Positions 14,661 to 17,484 of a stretch of 17,484 nucleotides of DNA are shown in pieces. The stretch's first letter is position 1; every line of letters starts with the position of its first letter. Under the pieces are notes generated by a model. That model was not told the DNA's origin and ran no database searches. It saw only the letters and a program-made list of their open reading frames with translations. Made by a program: the position numbers and the translations under genes. Source of the stretch: Clostridiales bacterium (GTDB taxonomy: Bacteria > Bacillota > Clostridia > Christensenellales > Aristaeellaceae); the NCBI GenBank assembly GCA_004556395.1, contig SFHK01000050.1, forward strand, positions 1-17,484. The letters are read 5' to 3'.

Positions 14661-15832
14661 ACGCGCGCCGCGTGCATATCCACGCTGAAATGCTGCCCTG
14701 CGGACAGCTCCGCCGCGTCCGTCACGATTCGGTCGTTCACGCGCACGCACGCGTAGCCGCGCGCAAGCACGTTTTCCGGATTCATTGCTTCCAGCGTGCG
14801 CGAAACCGTCTTCAGCTTTTCCCGCGCTTCCGACACACGCGCTTCGGCGCGCAGCGCAAGCCGGGTATACAGATGCTCCAGCCGATCCCGCCGCCGCTCG
14901 GTGAGCATGCGCGCGGGGTCGCGAAGGTACGCGCTCTGCCCGCAGGCGTTCAGGCGCAGGTGACGCTGCCGCTGGGCGGCAGAAAGCGCGCGCGTCAGGC
15001 GAATCATGCGCTGATCGCACGCCGCCCGCCATTCGCGAACGTCGCCGACCGCCAGCTCAGCGGCGTTGGACGGCGTGGCAGCGCGCACGTCGGCGGCGAA
15101 ATCGCAGATCGTAAAGTCGATCTCGTGCCCCACGCAGGAGACCACCGGCGTTCTGCACACGGCCACCGCGCGCGCCACGACCTCCTCGTTGAACGCCCAC
15201 AGGTCTTCCATCGACCCGCCGCCGCGTCCCACGAGAATCACGTCGGCGCGGCCGTCCTCGTCCAACCGCCGCACGGCCGCGGCAATCTCCTCCGCCGCGC
15301 CCACGCCCTGCACCGCGCACGGGCACAGCAGAATGCCCACCCGCGGATTTCGCGCCCGTGCCACGCGCACGATGTCGTGAAACGCCGCACCCGCGGCCGA
15401 CGTCGCCACGCCGATGGTTTTCGGCATCAGCGGCAGCGGCTTCTTGAGCGCCGGGTCAAACAGACCCTCGTCCGCCAGCTTCCGCTTGAGCATCTCAAAG
15501 CGCTTGAACAGGTCGCCCGCGCCCTCCCGACGCATCGCGTCCACATACAGCTGATACGTGCCGCCCGCGGGATACAGCCCCGCCGCGCCGGTAACGACCA
15601 CCTGCATGCCGTCCGCCGGCTGAAAATCGAGCCGCGCCGCCTGCTGCCGGAACATGGCGCACGACACGCGCGCCTGCTCGTCCTTGAGCGTGAAATACAG
15701 ATGCCCGCTCACGTGCCGCTTGAACGACACGATCTCGCCGCGCACCGACACATTCCGAAGCATCGCGTCGCCCGCCAGCTTCCGGCGCACATATTCGTTC
15801 AGCTCGCTGACCGAAAGCGACCATTCACCCAT
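14624..15832 (-). CDS. xseA: exodeoxyribonuclease VII large subunit
   Basis: The 402-residue catalytic subunit degrades single-stranded DNA to acid-insoluble oligonucleotides with XseB. An N-terminal OB fold (about residues 3-98) binds DNA. The catalytic core has PKTIGVATSAAGAAFHDI (137-154), VGRGGGSMEDLWAFNEE (201-217) and GHEIDFTICDFAADVRAATP (235-254), and the C-terminal half is a long helical segment that binds small subunits. The ATG at 15832 is preferred over the ATG two codons earlier (15838), because GGAGG at 15839-15843 abuts the first but is six bases from the second. Length is normal. The C-terminus VDGVDERK is the sequence that recurs in the downstream array. Confidence 0.96.
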   Translation of the reverse strand: MGEWSLSVSELNEYVRRKLAGDAMLRNVSVRGEIVSFKRHVSGHLYFTLKDEQARVSCAMFRQQAARLDFQPADGMQVVVTGAAGLYPAGGTYQLYVDAMRREGAGDLFKRFEMLKRKLADEGLFDPALKKPLPLMPKTIGVATSAAGAAFHDIVRVARARNPRVGILLCPCAVQGVGAAEEIAAAVRRLDEDGRADVILVGRGGGSMEDLWAFNEEVVARAVAVCRTPVVSCVGHEIDFTICDFAADVRAATPSNAAELAVGDVREWRAACDQRMIRLTRALSAAQRQRHLRLNACGQSAYLRDPARMLTERRRDRLEHLYTRLALRAEARVSEAREKLKTVSRTLEAMNPENVLARGYACVRVNDRIVTDAAELSAGQHFSVDMHAARVRATVDGVDERK

Positions 15833-15850
15833 GCTCATCCTCCAACGCGT

Positions 15851-16063
15851 TCACCGTATTTTCCGATCGACGCCGTTCACGCCATCCGTCGTTCCGATCG
15901 TCGACCGCGCGTTCTCCGTCGCGTCCATCGTGTTCTTCAAAAGCATCGCAATCGTCATCGGCCCGACCCCGCCGGGCACCGGCGTAATCCAGCCCGCGAC
16001 CTCGCGCACGTCCTTGAAATCCACATCGCCGTTCGGAAATCGATTACGACCAACAGCGTTCAT
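15851..16063 (-). pseudogene. duplicated C-terminal fragment of folD
   Basis: This 70-codon open frame begins three bases after the folD stop and repeats the folD C-terminus: GDVDF, VREVAGWITPVPGGVGP and MTIAMLLKNTMDA-ENARST. Copies at 15900-16033 and 16074-16207 differ at only about six positions at 174-bp offset. Upstream of that, similarity continues but is weaker, with a 12-bp deletion (VGRNRFPNGD against VGINRLPDGTLTGD). After ARST the copy lacks the folD stop and runs on 15 codons. There is no Shine-Dalgarno site, but the ATG is close enough to the folD stop for reinitiation. It lacks the substrate domain and most of the Rossmann fold, so it cannot be an enzyme alone. Confidence 0.9.
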
Positions 16064-16066
16064 CGC

Positions 16067-16927
16067 TCAGACTGTCGACCGCGCGTTCTCCGCCGCGTCC
16101 ATCGTGTTTTTCAGAAGCATCGCAATCGTCATCGGCCCGACCCCGCCGGGCACCGGCGTAATCCAGCCCGCGACCTCGCGCACGCCCTCGAAATCCACGT
16201 CGCCGGTCAGGGTTCCGTCCGGAAGCCGGTTAATGCCCACGTCGATCACCGCCGCGCCCGGCTTCACCATCCCCGCCGTAATCATGCGCGGATGTCCCAC
16301 GGCGCTCACCACGATGTCCGCGCGGCGCACGAAATCCGCCAGATTTTCCGTGCGGGAATGGCAGATGGTCACCGTGCAATTCTCGCGAAGCAGCATCATG
16401 GCAAGGGGCTTTCCGACGATGTTCGAGCGCCCGACGACCACGGCGTTCGCCCCGGCCAGCGGCACGCCCGCTTTCTTCAGAAGCCGCACGCAGCCCGCGG
16501 GCGTACACGGCTCCAACGGCGCGCGGCCGCGCAGCAGCCGCCCGGCGTTGATCGGGTGGAAGCCGTCCACGTCCTTTTCCGGCGCGACCGAAGCCGTCAC
16601 GCGATCCGCGTTCATGCCGCGGGGCAGCGGAAGCTGCACCAGAATGCCGCTGATCGACGCATCCGCGTTCAGCCGCGCGATCTCGGAGAGCACCTCGTCC
16701 TCCGTCGCCGTTTCAGGCAGACGCACCGTGACCGAGCGGATTCCCACCCAGCCGCACGCCTTCTGCTTGTTCGCCACGTAAATCTGGCTGGCCGGATCCT
16801 CGCCCACCAGCACGACCGCCAGCGCCGGCGTCTCGCCATACGCCTCGCGGAACGCGTGCGCACGCGCCTTTACCTCAGCGCGCACCTCGCGCGCAATTTC
16901 CTTCCCGTCAATGATCCGCGCAGCCAT
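16067..16927 (-). CDS. folD: methylenetetrahydrofolate dehydrogenase / methenyltetrahydrofolate cyclohydrolase
   Basis: The 286-residue bifunctional enzyme interconverts 5,10-methylene-, 5,10-methenyl- and 10-formyl-tetrahydrofolate using NADP. VGEDPASQIYVANKQKACGW (41-60) carries Y50 and the catalytic K54, VQLPLP (97-102) and KDVDGFHPINAG (118-129) form the folate site with D122, GRSNIVGKP (166-174) is the dinucleotide loop, and GWITPVPGGVGPMTIAML (254-271) is the conserved C-terminal motif. All key residues are present and length is normal. The ATG at 16927 has GAGGGA about six bases upstream. Its last ~186 bp have been duplicated immediately downstream, between it and xseA. Confidence 0.97.
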   Translation of the reverse strand: MAARIIDGKEIAREVRAEVKARAHAFREAYGETPALAVVLVGEDPASQIYVANKQKACGWVGIRSVTVRLPETATEDEVLSEIARLNADASISGILVQLPLPRGMNADRVTASVAPEKDVDGFHPINAGRLLRGRAPLEPCTPAGCVRLLKKAGVPLAGANAVVVGRSNIVGKPLAMMLLRENCTVTICHSRTENLADFVRRADIVVSAVGHPRMITAGMVKPGAAVIDVGINRLPDGTLTGDVDFEGVREVAGWITPVPGGVGPMTIAMLLKNTMDAAENARSTV

Positions 16928-17115
16928 TCACGTTCCCTCATTTCTCAATCTCGCGTACATTCCCGCTCCGTGGAAGCCGCTTCTTATAAAAGCGAACCAG
17001 CTCATTCGCATCGCCCGTTTCGCGGAAAGCATTCCTCGCGCATCGGCATGCATTTCAATCCACGCCCCGCGAGTTCCACGCCGCGTTTCTCCGCAAAAAC
17101 CGCCCGCGCGTCTCC

Positions 17116-17484
17116 TTATTCGCCTTCGCGGGTCTTTACGCGCCTGCGTTCCTCGCCGATCAGCGCCACGCCGCAGGCGTTATCGCCCGAAAGCTCCGGC
17201 CGCGCCCAGCACACCCGCGCCGTGCAGCCCAGCCTTTTCAGCCGCGCGGGCAGAAGCTGCCTCAAAAGCGCCGACGAAGCCACGCCGCCCGCCAGCAGCG
17301 CCTGCTTCGCGCCCGTGCGCTTCACCGCGTCGGCCAGCAGCCACGCGATCGAGCGCGCGAGGAAGGAGTAGACCTCCGCGGCCACGTTCTCGGGCGCCGC
17401 TCCGGCTTCGATCATGCGCATCGCCTGCGCCTCCGCGCCGGAAAACGAGCATTCCCCGTCTCTGTGCGAAAGCGCGAACGCGCC
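17116..17484 (-). CDS. M22/TsaD-like (Kae1-fold) protein, C-terminal part
   Basis: The frame is open to the right edge of the window, giving 122 residues; the N-terminal part lies outside. LLAGGVASSALLRQLL and PELSGDNACGVALIGEE match the C-terminal ATP-binding region of the TsaD/Kae1/peptidase M22 family (TsaD itself has GGVAAN and CTDNAAMI in these places). In Clostridia a TsaD paralogue annotated as a glycoprotease often stands next to the folD-xseA block, and this is probably that paralogue rather than the tRNA t6A enzyme. The tail after GEE is short and basic. A 188-bp gap without a gene separates it from folD. Confidence 0.75.
   Translation of the reverse strand, partial: GAFALSHRDGECSFSGAEAQAMRMIEAGAAPENVAAEVYSFLARSIAWLLADAVKRTGAKQALLAGGVASSALLRQLLPARLKRLGCTARVCWARPELSGDNACGVALIGEERRRVKTREGE

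Noticed and set aside
2640..14861. GCGCTTCSGCGCGC-like words shared by the GNAT repeats, the GH95 gene and xseA, as a dispersed repeat element
   Set aside because: Ala/Arg/Glu-rich coding sequence with G/C third positions produces such words often, and matches beyond the core are poor except for the 23-mer reported separately.
16928..17115. In-frame 38-codon extension after the stop of the M22-like gene, or a 3'-end copy of that gene in the gap
   Set aside because: The frame stays open after the TAA, but the peptide has no recognisable motif and does not repeat the gene's tail. Chance open frames of this size are common here. No clear promoter or terminator was seen either.

Overview
The window looks like a chromosomal segment of a GC-rich, spore-forming member of the Clostridia. 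Codons are strongly G/C-biased throughout, Shine-Dalgarno sites are canonical (GGAGG type), and the backbone is the clostridial housekeeping order folD-xseA-xseB-ispA-dxs-tlyA-argR-recN, followed by a SpoIIP-type sporulation protein. I suspect a gut Christensenellales-like lineage, but the sequence alone does not prove that. I saw no rRNA, tRNA, insertion sequence, phage gene or CRISPR array.

Layout: one gene lies on the plus strand at the left edge (87-1154, zinc-ribbon membrane protein with a C-terminal DUF6273-like domain). It is visibly less GC-rich than the rest and is convergent with everything else. All remaining genes are on the minus strand. Read in their direction of transcription, from right to left, they are: the C-terminal part of an M22/TsaD-like protein (window edge), folD, a duplicated folD tail, xseA, a ~110-bp tandem repeat array, xseB, ispA, dxs, tlyA, argR, recN, a short copy of the recN tail, a SpoIIP-like gene, a GH95 glycosidase, uridine kinase, a sugar-nucleotidyltransferase-like protein, a GNAT acetyltransferase broken into two frames, and a PLP-dependent D-cysteine desulfhydrase/ACC-deaminase family enzyme.

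Functionally, the right half combines one-carbon metabolism (FolD), DNA processing and repair (exonuclease VII, RecN), isoprenoid precursor synthesis (Dxs, IspA), rRNA methylation (TlyA) and arginine control (ArgR). The xseB/ispA/dxs/tlyA block is tightly packed (4-bp overlap, 1-bp gap, 20-bp overlap) and probably co-transcribed. The left half is metabolic, with GH95, Udk, the nucleotidyltransferase and GNAT nearly abutting. A good sigma-A-like promoter with an overlapping inverted repeat stands before GH95.

The most unusual feature is a recurring pattern. Three large minus-strand intergenic gaps (after recN, xseA and folD) each hold one or more degenerate copies of the end of the gene just upstream, including its stop codon. 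A fourth locus, inside the GNAT gene, carries an in-frame 63-bp tandem repeat, and that gene is also frameshifted. The xseA copies form a four-unit array that separates xseA from its partner xseB by 470 bp. This suggests repeated local tandem duplication near gene ends in this genome, with consequences for translational coupling. I did not find a convincing new multi-gene system.
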